This document shows positions 10,920 to 18,950 of a stretch of 64,000 nt of DNA, piece after piece; the first letter of the stretch is position 1, and the number at the start of each line of letters is the position of its first letter. The DNA is taken from positions 3,161,001 through 3,225,000 of the forward strand of contig NC_020291.1 of the NCBI RefSeq assembly GCF_000340885.1. Reading direction: 5' to 3'. The stretch is from Clostridium saccharoperbutylacetonicum N1-4(HMT) (GTDB lineage Bacteria > Bacillota > Clostridia > Clostridiales > Clostridiaceae). Position numbers and translations under genes: made by a program. The notes below the pieces were generated by a model. The model was not told the DNA's origin and made no database searches. It saw nothing but the letters and a program-made list of their open reading frames with translations.

Positions 10920-12680
10920 ATGATTGATGGTATAAAATATAAGAAAATATTAAAAGAGTTACCTTTTGGATATGCATTACATAAAATAATTTTAGATGCC
11001 AAAGGTGTTCCGGTTGATTATGAATACATAGAGGTTAATGAAGCCTTTGAAAAGTTTATTGGTTTAGAGAAGAAAGATATTATTGGTAAAAAAATAACGG
11101 AATTATTTCCTAGTATGGATAATAGTGATTTAGAGTTAATTAAAAGTTATGGGAATGTTGCTATAAATAATTTAGAAGTTGAATTTGAACAGTCTTCTAA
11201 AAAAATGAAAAAGTGGTATAAAGTTCAAGCATATTCGCCAAAGAAATATTATTTCATTGCTTATTATATTGATGTAGCTAATCAAATAAAGGAAAGAGAA
11301 GTTTTTAAAAGTATACTTGTATCAATTACTGAAGGAATAATAGCAACTGATTTGTTTGGACGAATTAAGATTATTAATGAGACAGCGGAGTTGATTACAG
11401 GTTTTAAGGAAAATGAATTGGCTGATGGAAATATATTTGAGATTATAGGAATATGTGATGGTACTGGAAAAGACATTTTTGATTTTATAAATAAAGGTGG
11501 AGTATTAAAGGAAAGAAAGAATATTATTAAATCAAAAACAGGAAGAGAAGTTCCAATAGAATATAGTATATCTCCAGTGAAAGATAGTAATGGGGATATA
11601 TATGGAATTGTAATTAGTTTTAAAGACATAACTGAAAAAATTAGCAAAGATAAAGAACTTGATTATGTAACTTATCATGATAGTTTAACTGGAGCTTATA
11701 ATAGAACCTTTTTCAATAATCAAATAGAGAATATAGATAAAATGGATAATTATCCATTATCTATTATAATGGGAGATGTAAATGGTTTAAAACTTACCAA
11801 TGATGCGTTTGGACATCTTATGGGAGATAGATTACTTAAATCAGCAGCTGATATTATGAAAAGAATTTGTAGGAAAAGCGACCTTTTAGTAAGATGGGGT
11901 GGCGATGAATTTATTATTTTACTACCTAAAACTTCATATGAAGATGTTGCCCAAATAAGTGAAAGAATAAAGGAAGAATGTCTAAAGGAAAACATAGAAT
12001 TATTAAATATATCAATTTCTTTAGGCTATGATACAAAAAAAGACAAAGATGAAGACATAATGAAGATAGTTACTAATGCTGAGGAAATGATGTATAAAGT
12101 AAAAATGCTTGAAAGTAAAAGTACTAAAAGCAGGACGCTGAAATTAATAATTAATACTCTACATGAAAAAAGTGAAGAGGATGGATTGCATTCAAAGAAT
12201 ACAAGAAAAATTTGTAGGTTAATAGGGGAAGCTATTGGAATGACAAAAGAAAAAATTTCAGAACTTGAAATTTTAGGGGAAATTCATGATATAGGAAAAG
12301 TAGCTATATCAAAAGATATTTTAAATAAACCTGGAAAGTTAAATGAAGCAGAATGGGAAGAAATGAAGAAGCATCCACAAATAGGATATCATATAGTTTC
12401 TTCTTCAAGTGATATAGCATTTTTAGCTGAAAGTGTTCTTGCACACCATGAAAGATATGATGGTACTGGTTATCCTAAAGGTCTTAAAAGTGATGAAATA
12501 CCATTAATGGCAAGAATTTTAAGCATAGCAGATGCTTATGAAACAGAAGTAAACAATAGAAAATACAGAGAAAAATTAAAAAAAGAAGAGGCAATTGCAG
12601 AATTATTAAAAAATTCAGGAAGTCATTTTGATCCTAAATTAGTTAGGATATTTATCGATAAAGTTATAGATAAACTATAA
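10920..12680 (+). CDS. PAS-PAS-GGDEF-HD-GYP c-di-GMP turnover protein
   Basis: Domains in order: PAS (about 12-110), second PAS (about 125-240, TEGIIATDLFGRIKIIN), GGDEF (about 245-400) with intact RWGGDEF, then HD-GYP (about 415-585). In the last, GEIHDIGK is the HD pair and HHERYDGTGYP the GYP motif. The usual DALTSDRPY is changed to YETEVNNRKY. It has both diguanylate cyclase and phosphodiesterase domains; which dominates cannot be told. No membrane segment, so it is a cytoplasmic sensor, probably of a redox or small ligand. The RBS is GAAAGGATGAACATA. It is followed by a terminator and then a chemoreceptor, suggesting a motility/surface locus. Confidence 0.93.
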   Translation: MIDGIKYKKILKELPFGYALHKIILDAKGVPVDYEYIEVNEAFEKFIGLEKKDIIGKKITELFPSMDNSDLELIKSYGNVAINNLEVEFEQSSKKMKKWYKVQAYSPKKYYFIAYYIDVANQIKEREVFKSILVSITEGIIATDLFGRIKIINETAELITGFKENELADGNIFEIIGICDGTGKDIFDFINKGGVLKERKNIIKSKTGREVPIEYSISPVKDSNGDIYGIVISFKDITEKISKDKELDYVTYHDSLTGAYNRTFFNNQIENIDKMDNYPLSIIMGDVNGLKLTNDAFGHLMGDRLLKSAADIMKRICRKSDLLVRWGGDEFIILLPKTSYEDVAQISERIKEECLKENIELLNISISLGYDTKKDKDEDIMKIVTNAEEMMYKVKMLESKSTKSRTLKLIINTLHEKSEEDGLHSKNTRKICRLIGEAIGMTKEKISELEILGEIHDIGKVAISKDILNKPGKLNEAEWEEMKKHPQIGYHIVSSSSDIAFLAESVLAHHERYDGTGYPKGLKSDEIPLMARILSIADAYETEVNNRKYREKLKKEEAIAELLKNSGSHFDPKLVRIFIDKVIDKL

Positions 12681-12722
12681 GTTTGTTCTCAATTGTTGGA
12701 ATAATTCTTGTGATTTAGAATG

Positions 12723-12748
12723 AAAAACCGCAAATTTGCGGTTTTTTC
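12723..12748 (+). terminator. Terminator after the GGDEF/HD-GYP gene
   Basis: CCGCAAA (12728-12734) and TTTGCGG (12735-12741), extended by A5/T6 flanks, make a classic intrinsic terminator. Confidence 0.9.
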
Positions 12749-12959
12749 TTTGGTAAAAAGTATTAGATTAAGTATTTACTAATTATTACACATTTTGCAT
12801 CAAGAGTTCAAAAAATACAAAAAATAACTATAATATACATAGACTGTATTCTAATATGGGTATTTTTATGATATATTTTATATATAAATATATTTTTTTG
12901 TATTTAAGTGTCTGAAAATTTTTAAAATTAAAATTATTTATTTATGAGAGGTGAGAAAA

Positions 12960-13061
12960 GTGGTTAAATTATTAAATAATACTAAATTAGGGTATAAATT
13001 AATTACAATTTTACTTATTCCCGTGTTTGCATTAACTGCAGTTAGGCCAATAACATATTAG
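12960..13061 (+). pseudogene. Short leader ORF resembling a truncated chemoreceptor N-terminus
   Basis: GTG at 12960 after GAGAGGTGAGAAAA opens a 33-codon frame whose residues NNTKLGYKLITILLIPVFAL look like the first membrane helix of a methyl-accepting chemotaxis protein. It stops at TAG 13059-13061, inside the right arm of a terminator hairpin. The intact chemoreceptor starts 62 nt further on with a similar N-terminus ([17 protein letters not shown]). It is either the stump of a deleted receptor gene or a leader peptide. The stop inside the hairpin makes attenuation conceivable. Confidence 0.55.
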
Positions 13062-13075
13062 GCCTATTATTTTTA
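13043..13075 (+). terminator. Terminator overlapping the end of the leader ORF
   Basis: TAGGCC (13043-13048) pairs with GGCCTA (13061-13066), with additional AATA/TATT pairing inside and a single bulge. TTATTTTTATT follows. It lies between the leader ORF and the chemoreceptor gene. Confidence 0.7.
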
Positions 13076-13122
13076 TTAAATATGATTTTACAGAAATTAA
13101 AAATACGGGGAGATGAATTTTT

Positions 13123-15096
13123 TTGATAAAGGAATTAAAATTAGGAACAAAAATAATTTCATTACTTATAGTACTTGTTGTTGTATCTACAGTGACAATA
13201 GGAATAATTTCAACAAATTCACAAGTTTCTATTATCACTAATAATCTAACATATACAACAAAAGAATTATCAGCAGGATTAAGTGAGAAAATTAACGCGT
13301 TTTTAAATGAACATACTTCAGTCTTGGAATCTGCAGCAGTAACAAATGACATAAAATTATACAATAATGAAGATCAAACAAAGCTTCTTGCTCAAATAAA
13401 TAAAAAACATTCAGATTTTGTACTTATCTTTGTAACTAATGCTTCAGGGAAGCAAATAGCAAGATCAGATGGAAAAACTCAATTTGATGATTTGTCAGAT
13501 AGAGATTACATAAAAACAGCATTATCAAGTAAAAAAACAGTAGTTAGTGATGTTATAATCTCGAAAACAACAGGAAAACCTGCAGCAGTTATAGCTGTAC
13601 CAATATTTAATGAAAATAACCAGCTTCAAGGTGTTCTAGGTGGGACTTTGGATTTAGCTGTAATAGATGAAATGAGAAACAAAATTAAAATTGGAGAAAC
13701 TGGATACGCGTTTGTAACTGATAAGCAAGGTCAAATATTAGTGCATCCCGATCAAAAAATGAAAGAAGAGAGAACTAATGTTTCAGATATGGAAGTTGTA
13801 AAGAGAGCTTTAAGTGGTGAAGCTGGAGCAATTTCTTATGAATATGGAGGTGAAGAAGTATTCGGAAGTTATACTGCTGTTCCAATTACTGGGTGGGCAG
13901 TTGTAGTAAGACAAACTCAAGATGATGCATTTTCTACAATTAATAATATTAAAATTAAAATGATAGGTATAGGAGTAGTTATTTTAGCAATTACAATTAT
14001 AGTTGGAATTATCTTATCTAAAAGTATGGTTAAACCATTGCTAATATTGACGCAAGCAGCAAAACAATTATCTCAAGGGAATTTAAAGTATGATTTTCAT
14101 ACAAATATAGGTGGAGAAATTGGTGAATTATCGAAAGCATTTATAGATATGAGAGAAAATTTAATAATATTAGTTAAGCAAATATCTTTAGCAGCAGATA
14201 ATGTAACAGTTTCATCTAAAGATGTATTGGATTCATCGAAGCAAGCTGAAATGGTCGCTGGCCAAATTGCTGATACAACAACACAATTAGCAATGGGAGG
14301 AGATGAACAAGCAAGAAGCGTTCAAAATACATTAGGTGCAATTAACAAAATTGTTGAATCTATTGATGAAATTGCAGAAAGCAGTAAAAATTCTTTTGAA
14401 TCATCAGTTAAAGCAGAAGATTTAGTTAAAACTGGAAGCGGAATTGTTGAGACACAAAATTTGAAGATGAAGGATAGCACCAATGCAGTTGAGGAAGTAG
14501 CTAAAGTAGTTTTTGTATTAAATGATAAGACTGTTCAAATTGGACAAATTATACAAGTAATTGAAAGTGTTGCAGAGCAAACAAATTTATTGGCATTAAA
14601 TGCGGCTATTGAAGCTGCAAGAGCAGGAGAACAGGGAAAAGGGTTTGCAGTTGTAGCAGATCAAGTTAGGAAACTTGCAGAAGAATCTCAAGCATCAATT
14701 GGAAAAATTCAAGCAATTATAAAAGATATTCAAAATACAACGAATACAGCAGTTGATAGTGTTAAAAATGCAACTGAAATTATTAATAGCCAAAATCAAT
14801 CAGTAGAAAATACTTCAATAATATTTAATGATATTTTGAAAAATGTTAACCTAATAGCAAAAGAGATTAGGGAGGTTTCTAATTTTACGGATGGAGTGAA
14901 AGATGCAGGTGAAAATATTCAGCAAGATATGGAAAGAATTTTAGCTGTTTCAGAAGAAACAGCAGCAAGTACACAGGAAGTAACTGCGTCTACAGAAGAG
15001 CAGGCAACTTATAGTGAAAATATTGTAAATGAAGTTGAAAAATTAAGTATATTGGCTGCTGAGCTAAAGAAATGTATAAGTACATTTCAAGTATAG
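13123..15096 (+). CDS. Methyl-accepting chemotaxis protein with Cache sensor
   Basis: Membrane chemoreceptor of 657 residues. TM1 lies at about 8-30 and an extracellular dCache domain at about 35-275, with the typical [20 protein letters not shown] and [14 protein letters not shown]2 is at about 282-304, then HAMP and a long cytoplasmic signalling region with the conserved hairpin tip [20 protein letters not shown]. The start codon is TTG at 13123, 8-10 nt after GGGGAGATG; the nearby ATG at 13113 is out of frame. The C-terminus lacks a CheR-tethering pentapeptide. Ligand unknown, though Cache domains of this type often bind amino acids or carboxylates. A terminator follows at 15133. Confidence 0.93.
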   Translation: MIKELKLGTKIISLLIVLVVVSTVTIGIISTNSQVSIITNNLTYTTKELSAGLSEKINAFLNEHTSVLESAAVTNDIKLYNNEDQTKLLAQINKKHSDFVLIFVTNASGKQIARSDGKTQFDDLSDRDYIKTALSSKKTVVSDVIISKTTGKPAAVIAVPIFNENNQLQGVLGGTLDLAVIDEMRNKIKIGETGYAFVTDKQGQILVHPDQKMKEERTNVSDMEVVKRALSGEAGAISYEYGGEEVFGSYTAVPITGWAVVVRQTQDDAFSTINNIKIKMIGIGVVILAITIIVGIILSKSMVKPLLILTQAAKQLSQGNLKYDFHTNIGGEIGELSKAFIDMRENLIILVKQISLAADNVTVSSKDVLDSSKQAEMVAGQIADTTTQLAMGGDEQARSVQNTLGAINKIVESIDEIAESSKNSFESSVKAEDLVKTGSGIVETQNLKMKDSTNAVEEVAKVVFVLNDKTVQIGQIIQVIESVAEQTNLLALNAAIEAARAGEQGKGFAVVADQVRKLAEESQASIGKIQAIIKDIQNTTNTAVDSVKNATEIINSQNQSVENTSIIFNDILKNVNLIAKEIREVSNFTDGVKDAGENIQQDMERILAVSEETAASTQEVTASTEEQATYSENIVNEVEKLSILAAELKKCISTFQV

Positions 15097-15132
15097 TCAC
15101 ATTAATAATAAGTATAGAGATATAAATGATGA

Positions 15133-15158
15133 TGGAACTCACTTTTGTGGGTTCCTTT
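15133..15158 (+). terminator. Terminator between chemoreceptor and convergent thioesterase gene
   Basis: GGAACTCAC (15133-15141) pairs with GTGGGTTCC (15146-15154) with one G-U pair, then TTTG. It marks the left edge of the biosynthetic cluster. Confidence 0.8.
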
Positions 15159-15220
15159 GTTTATAGCATTTTATGTTGCTTTTAAAATAGTTTTTTTAAA
15201 AGTGAATATATAAATAATAA

Positions 15221-15931
15221 TTAATATTTAAAAGAAAGAGTATTGTTAATTAAAGTTGTAATATCTGAAGTGTGGTCTTTTAAGAAAAAATGTCCTCCAG
15301 AAAATTTTAAAAAATTACATTGTTTTTTTGTATGATATGTCCATTCTTCAATTTTACTAGCTGTTAAAAAATCATCTTGACCATATAAAATAGAGAAATT
15401 GCAAGGTAAAAGTTTGTCTTTTTTACAATAAATATAATTCTCTACAGCTTTGAAATCTGTTTTTAATATTGGAAGGAAAAGTTTTGACCATTCTTCATTT
15501 TTTAGAGCTTCTATTGGAGTTCCTCCTAATTGTAATATTTTTTGCTTAAATTCAAGATCGTTTAAATTATTGATTGGGTTAAAGCTATTTTCTATATGAG
15601 GTGCTAGTTTGCCTGAAAAGAAAACATGTGTAGGTGAATTGAAATTTTCAGATATTAATTTATAGCTAAGTTCATAAGCAATAAGAGCGCCCATACTATG
15701 TCCAAATAATGAATATTCATCTCCTTTATCTAAATTTTTTTCTATAATAAGAAATACATCTTCTAAAATATCATTTATGTTTTCTAATAAAGGTTTGTTA
15801 AATCGATTTCCTCTACCAGCATATTCTATAGGAATTAATTTAATTGAAGGATATAAAAATTTTCTCCATTTTTCATATATAACTGAGGAACCGCCAGCAT
15901 AAGGGAAACAAAAAAGTTTGATTTCTTTCAT
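15221..15931 (-). CDS. Type II thioesterase of the NRPS/PKS cluster
   Basis: Alpha/beta hydrolase of 236 residues that hydrolyses mis-primed or stalled acyl groups from carrier proteins. FCFPYAGGSS near the start, EYAGRGNRF, the nucleophile GHSMGA (Ser about 95), GQDDF as the acid and GGHFF as the His are all type II thioesterase hallmarks. It lies 63 nt downstream of the phosphopantetheinyl transferase on the same strand, so the two are likely cotranscribed. With no integrated TE domain in either megasynthase, it could also help product release. That last point is inference. Confidence 0.93.
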   Translation of the reverse strand: MKEIKLFCFPYAGGSSVIYEKWRKFLYPSIKLIPIEYAGRGNRFNKPLLENINDILEDVFLIIEKNLDKGDEYSLFGHSMGALIAYELSYKLISENFNSPTHVFFSGKLAPHIENSFNPINNLNDLEFKQKILQLGGTPIEALKNEEWSKLFLPILKTDFKAVENYIYCKKDKLLPCNFSILYGQDDFLTASKIEEWTYHTKKQCNFLKFSGGHFFLKDHTSDITTLINNTLSFKY

Positions 15932-15994
15932 AGTTATATTTTTCCTTTCACTAATACTAAATGTTCAGATATTGAGTGCAATCTAATACCTATT

Positions 15995-16690
15995 TTAAGT
16001 TTTTATTTGTTCAAGTAGATTTAAAGAGTATAAATTTTTTAATATAATTTCTCTTGGAAAGGAATCCTGTATTGTACAAACAGAAAGTTTGTAATTTTTA
16101 TCAATATCAAATTGTTTAAAGAAGCAATTTGTAAAATCATTTTTTGTCTGAAGTATAAATTTATTTTTATGAATTTCAATTGAAAAGGAACGCAAATCTA
16201 GATTTAACCCCATACCATAGGCTTTAATATAGCTTTCTTTTAAGGTCCATAAATCATAAAAATGCTCTATTCTTTTTAGAGGAGCAATTTTAATAAGGTT
16301 AAAATACTCTTTTTCTGAAAAAAAATGTTTTGCAATATCTAAATCAAATCTATCAACCTTCTCTATATCAATGCCTATTTCGCAATCATTAATAGCACAT
16401 ACAACCCAGTCGCCAGAATGTGAAATATTAAAAAAGATATGAGGATCATTTATTAAATAAGGTTTACCATATGCGTTGTAGTTAAATTTTATATTTCGAA
16501 TTTGAAAATCACAAAGTAGAGCTTCCCTAATTAAGATATCTCCAATTAACGACCTGTCCGCATCTTCTTTTTTTATGAATTTATTAATTTTTTTTTGTTT
16601 TTCTTCAGATAAAAAAGATAATAAATTATTAAATAATGGTTGTGGAATGTTTTGAGTTATTTTTAATGCATATAGTTTCATTATTAACAT
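15995..16690 (-). CDS. Sfp-type 4'-phosphopantetheinyl transferase
   Basis: Transfers phosphopantetheine from CoA to the conserved Ser of carrier domains, here presumably the six carrier domains of this cluster. Key motifs are FNISHSGDWVVCA (P2 region), GIDIEKVDRFD with the Mg-binding acids, and FYDLWTLKESYIKAYGMGL (the W-x-x-KES signature). About 231 residues, normal for Sfp. Start chosen at ATG 16690, 4 nt after GGAAGG; ATG 16681 is the alternative, with a 13-nt spacing, and a TTG at 16702 overlaps the RBS. The RBS-start stretch AAGGATTTATG is repeated upstream inside a hairpin, suggesting translational control. Confidence 0.95.
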   Translation of the reverse strand: MLIMKLYALKITQNIPQPLFNNLLSFLSEEKQKKINKFIKKEDADRSLIGDILIREALLCDFQIRNIKFNYNAYGKPYLINDPHIFFNISHSGDWVVCAINDCEIGIDIEKVDRFDLDIAKHFFSEKEYFNLIKIAPLKRIEHFYDLWTLKESYIKAYGMGLNLDLRSFSIEIHKNKFILQTKNDFTNCFFKQFDIDKNYKLSVCTIQDSFPREIILKNLYSLNLLEQIKT

Positions 16691-16765
16691 AAATCCTTCC
16701 AAATAACAGAAATGTAAAAATGAACTAAGGATTTATGTCAAGTATATTGGCATAAATCCTTAGTT
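16688..16765 (-). promoter_or_regulatory. Leader with three alternating 11-nt arms over the sfp ribosome binding site
   Basis: In minus-strand order, arm 1 is AAGGATTTATG (16761-16751), arm 2 its complement CATAAATCCTT (16737-16727), and arm 3 AAGGATTTATG again (16698-16688). Arm 3 contains the RBS and start codon of sfp. Arms 1 and 2 lie in a perfect 15-bp stem (16723-16737 with 16751-16765) followed by CATTTTTAC, which may act as the terminator of the peptide gene. Arm 2 could instead pair with arm 3 and hide the sfp start. A 6-codon ORF (MPIYLT) begins in arm 1 at 16753 and stops inside arm 2 at 16733. The sequence is certain; the switching is inferred. Confidence 0.6.
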
Positions 16766-16815
16766 ATAATTGACTTGAAAATTATTTGAATATGTATTAA
16801 CAAATTTAAATAATT

Positions 16816-16956
16816 TTAGCCCCATGGAGCACTTTCGTCTAAATGCACCTTTGCTGGGTTTGAATTATTAGTTTTTGCAGTAGTAGCATTTAAGACTAGA
16901 GTTAGCGCAAAGCAAGATAAAAATAGAGATACGCCTTTTATTAATTTCTTTTTCAT
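16816..16956 (-). CDS. Secreted signal-peptide precursor paired with the RRNPP regulator
   Basis: A 46-codon gene: ATG at 16956 with RBS TTGAGGTGATAAT and TAA at 16816. It encodes a textbook Sec signal peptide (MKKKLIKG, then VSLFLSCFALTLVLNATTA) followed by a short polar linker and the C-terminus KVHLDESAPWG. It lies 106 nt downstream of the XRE-TPR regulator on the same strand. That is the usual gene order of RRNPP systems, where the exported C-terminal peptide is re-imported by an oligopeptide permease and bound by the TPR protein. Its promoter carries the inverted repeat also found at the ACP operon promoter. The mature peptide is probably within the last 7-10 residues; exact ends are unknown. 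Confidence 0.85.
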   Translation of the reverse strand: MKKKLIKGVSLFLSCFALTLVLNATTAKTNNSNPAKVHLDESAPWG

Positions 16957-16973
16957 ATTATCACCTCAATTGC

Positions 16974-17030
16974 ATTATACTACAAAATATTTTTAAAATG
17001 CAACAATTATAATTTAAATTTTGTGGCATT
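16974..17030 (-). promoter_or_regulatory. Promoter and putative operator of the signal-peptide gene
   Basis: Reading on the minus strand, TTGCAT (17003-16998) is a -35 box, followed by an 18-nt spacer and TATAAT (16979-16974). Overlapping the -35 is an inverted repeat, AATGCAACAA (16997-17006) and TTGTGGCATT (17021-17030), spacer 14 nt, with one arm mismatch. The same arms with spacer 13 occur at 18478-18510. I infer this is the binding site of the adjacent TPR regulator. Confidence 0.65.
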
Positions 17031-17061
17031 AACTAAAATTTAACATTTAAAATCTAAATTA

Positions 17062-18363
17062 TTATGAAATATAGTTTGTAAGTGGTGTATTTTTATTTAA
17101 TTCTAATGTCATTAATATATATTTTTTGGCTTCATCAATGTTATTTTCTTCTAAATATATAATGGATAGCTTATTATAAATTATAGTTAATTCTTTATGT
17201 TTATTAAGTTTGTTAAGGATCTTAATAAGATTAAAGTATAGTTCTTTTAATTTTGAAGTGCTATGCAGAATTTCATATATACGTGCAAGTTCAGAAATTC
17301 CTTTTAATATATATTCATAATCAATATAAATTTCAGCTAGCCTTAGTCCAGATTCTATTAATTCTATTGCATCATTTAAAAGACCTTGCTTAATAAAAAC
17401 TCCTGATTTTTCAATGATTGTATGAGATAAATTTGTCGTATTAGTTTTTAATTTAAATTCTTCGGCCATATTAAAATATTTTAGACTATTAGTAAGATCA
17501 TCCTTGTTTAAATACGCTAATCCTAGATTGTTATAAATGTATCCTAGTGGAGGAATATCAGATGTAATTTCATTTAATAAAGACTGATATGTAGTTATTG
17601 CAATATCATAATTAAACATAGCCTCATAGCAGTTCGCTTTAAGGATGATAGCGTTAACATAGTCAATAAATTCATTTTCCTTGTTAATTAAAGTCAGGTA
17701 AAGATTAATATATTTTAAAGCTTCTTCAGTTTTTTTTAATTCCATATAGCATTTTGAGCCGTTGTATAACGATCTTTTTTCTATTGTTTTATCCTTATAC
17801 ATTTTTGCATATTCGTTTGATAAATGAAAAAATGATAATGCTTGTGCATAACTTAATAACATAGCATTGCAAAGTCCAACTTTTAAATATAGATGAGCTA
17901 TTTTTTCATTTTGATTTATATTTTTTAAAATGTCTATTGAACAATTATAATAAAAAAAAGCATTATAGTAATCTTTTTCACTATAATAATAATCTCCTGA
18001 TTTCTCATTACAAATAGCTTTTATACTTGTTAAATTAAATTTATCAGCTATTTCTAGAAGTTGATTTATTTCTGTAACATTATTAATTTCTTCAATTTTT
18101 TTAAAACAATATAATTCAGCATCTTCTGCTGGAGATCGTAGTAAGAATTCAGAGCTTATGTCTAAGGAAATATCAAGTTCCTCAGCTCTTTTTTTAAATT
18201 TTTCAACTAGAGTTGAAGCAACTTTGCTGTTCAAATCTCTTTTCCCTATCTCAATCATACTAATTAGTCCTCTAGTAATGTTATCATCAGTTAAATCTTC
18301 TTGCCTCATCTTTAAATACTTTCTTGTTGATTTAAGTTTTTGACCATTAGTTAAGAATTTCAT
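17062..18363 (-). CDS. RRNPP-type quorum-sensing regulator (XRE HTH plus TPR)
   Basis: A 433-residue cytoplasmic regulator. The N-terminal XRE helix-turn-helix spans about 8-62 (LKSTRKYLKMRQEDL, then ITRGLISMIEIGKRDL). The rest is a run of TPR helices (for example YNAFFYYNCSIDIL, YINLYLTLI, YIYNNLGLAYLNKDDLTNSL). This is the domain plan of PlcR/NprR/Rgg-like peptide receptors and of the Qsr proteins of solventogenic clostridia. I start at ATG 18363; the in-frame GTG at 18372 lies in the RBS AAGGTGG. It is followed on the same strand by the secreted peptide gene and is divergent from the ACP/fab/acc operon, with a perfect 20-bp inverted repeat between. It probably controls the cluster. Confidence 0.92.
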   Translation of the reverse strand: MKFLTNGQKLKSTRKYLKMRQEDLTDDNITRGLISMIEIGKRDLNSKVASTLVEKFKKRAEELDISLDISSEFLLRSPAEDAELYCFKKIEEINNVTEINQLLEIADKFNLTSIKAICNEKSGDYYYSEKDYYNAFFYYNCSIDILKNINQNEKIAHLYLKVGLCNAMLLSYAQALSFFHLSNEYAKMYKDKTIEKRSLYNGSKCYMELKKTEEALKYINLYLTLINKENEFIDYVNAIILKANCYEAMFNYDIAITTYQSLLNEITSDIPPLGYIYNNLGLAYLNKDDLTNSLKYFNMAEEFKLKTNTTNLSHTIIEKSGVFIKQGLLNDAIELIESGLRLAEIYIDYEYILKGISELARIYEILHSTSKLKELYFNLIKILNKLNKHKELTIIYNKLSIIYLEENNIDEAKKYILMTLELNKNTPLTNYIS

Positions 18364-18468
18364 TTTAACCACCTTAATTTGAATTTTGTACTAGTTATTA
18401 TAAATGATTATAACACTAATTAACAAGAAATTAAAAAAACTTTTATTTTCAAAAAATATATTATGCTA

Positions 18469-18519
18469 AAAAAACATAATGCAACAAAAATAATAAATAT
18501 TTGTTGCATTATGTTTTTT
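18469..18519. repeat. Perfect 20-bp inverted repeat between regulator and ACP operon
   Basis: Left arm 18469-18488 and right arm 18500-18519 are exact reverse complements around an 11-nt AT spacer. The inner arms contain AATGCAACAA and TTGTTGCATT, the motif shared with the peptide-gene promoter. It lies between divergent genes, so a terminator role is unlikely; a shared operator is the best reading. Confidence 0.8.
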
Positions 18520-18532
18520 GTTATTATATAAT
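18501..18532 (+). promoter_or_regulatory. Promoter of the ACP-fab-acc operon
   Basis: TTGCAT (18504-18509) as -35, a 17-nt spacer and TATAAT (18527-18532) as -10. The -35 lies inside the operator arm TTGTTGCATT, exactly as at the peptide gene. The 5' leader is about 115 nt and contains a small CTATTTAT/ATAAATAG hairpin. Confidence 0.6.
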
Positions 18533-18655
18533 CCAATTAAAACATAAATTTTTAAAATTTGTATAAATTTCATGTTAAATTATGGGTTTATTTCTATTTA
18601 TATTATTTCATAAATAGAGTTGAATTATTAAATTAAAAAAATGGAGGAATTGACT

Positions 18656-18874
18656 ATGTTATTTGAAGAAATTAGGGGAATGATTTGTGAACAATTAGGG
18701 ATTGAAGAGAAAGAGGTGAGATTAGAAACAACTTTTGAAGAATTAGGTGCTGATTCATTAGACTTATTTCAAATAATAACTGATCTTGAAGAAAAGTATG
18801 AAATTCAAATAGAAGATGTGGAAGGATTGAAAACAATCAAAGATGTTATAGAGTATGTAGAAAAAAGTAAATAA
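18656..18874 (+). CDS. acpP: Stand-alone acyl carrier protein
   Basis: A 72-residue ACP with the phosphopantetheine site GADSLD (Ser about 39) and normal four-helix length. I start at ATG 18656, 8 nt after GGAGG; the ATG at 18641 would include the RBS itself. It heads the plus-strand cluster behind the putative quorum-sensing promoter. It probably carries malonyl or acyl groups for FabF, FabK and the last ketosynthase of the PKS, which has no ACP of its own. This partner role is inference. Confidence 0.93.
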   Translation: MLFEEIRGMICEQLGIEEKEVRLETTFEELGADSLDLFQIITDLEEKYEIQIEDVEGLKTIKDVIEYVEKSK

Positions 18875-18950
18875 TACTAGATTCAATTTTGTCTGTAGTT
18901 CGGATGGCGATCATACTAATAAAATTTACATAGTTTTAGGAGGGTTTATA

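Noticed and set aside
18469..18519. 20-bp inverted repeat as a transcription terminator
   Set aside because: It lies between divergent genes where no transcript should end, and its core motif recurs at a second promoter, so an operator fits better.
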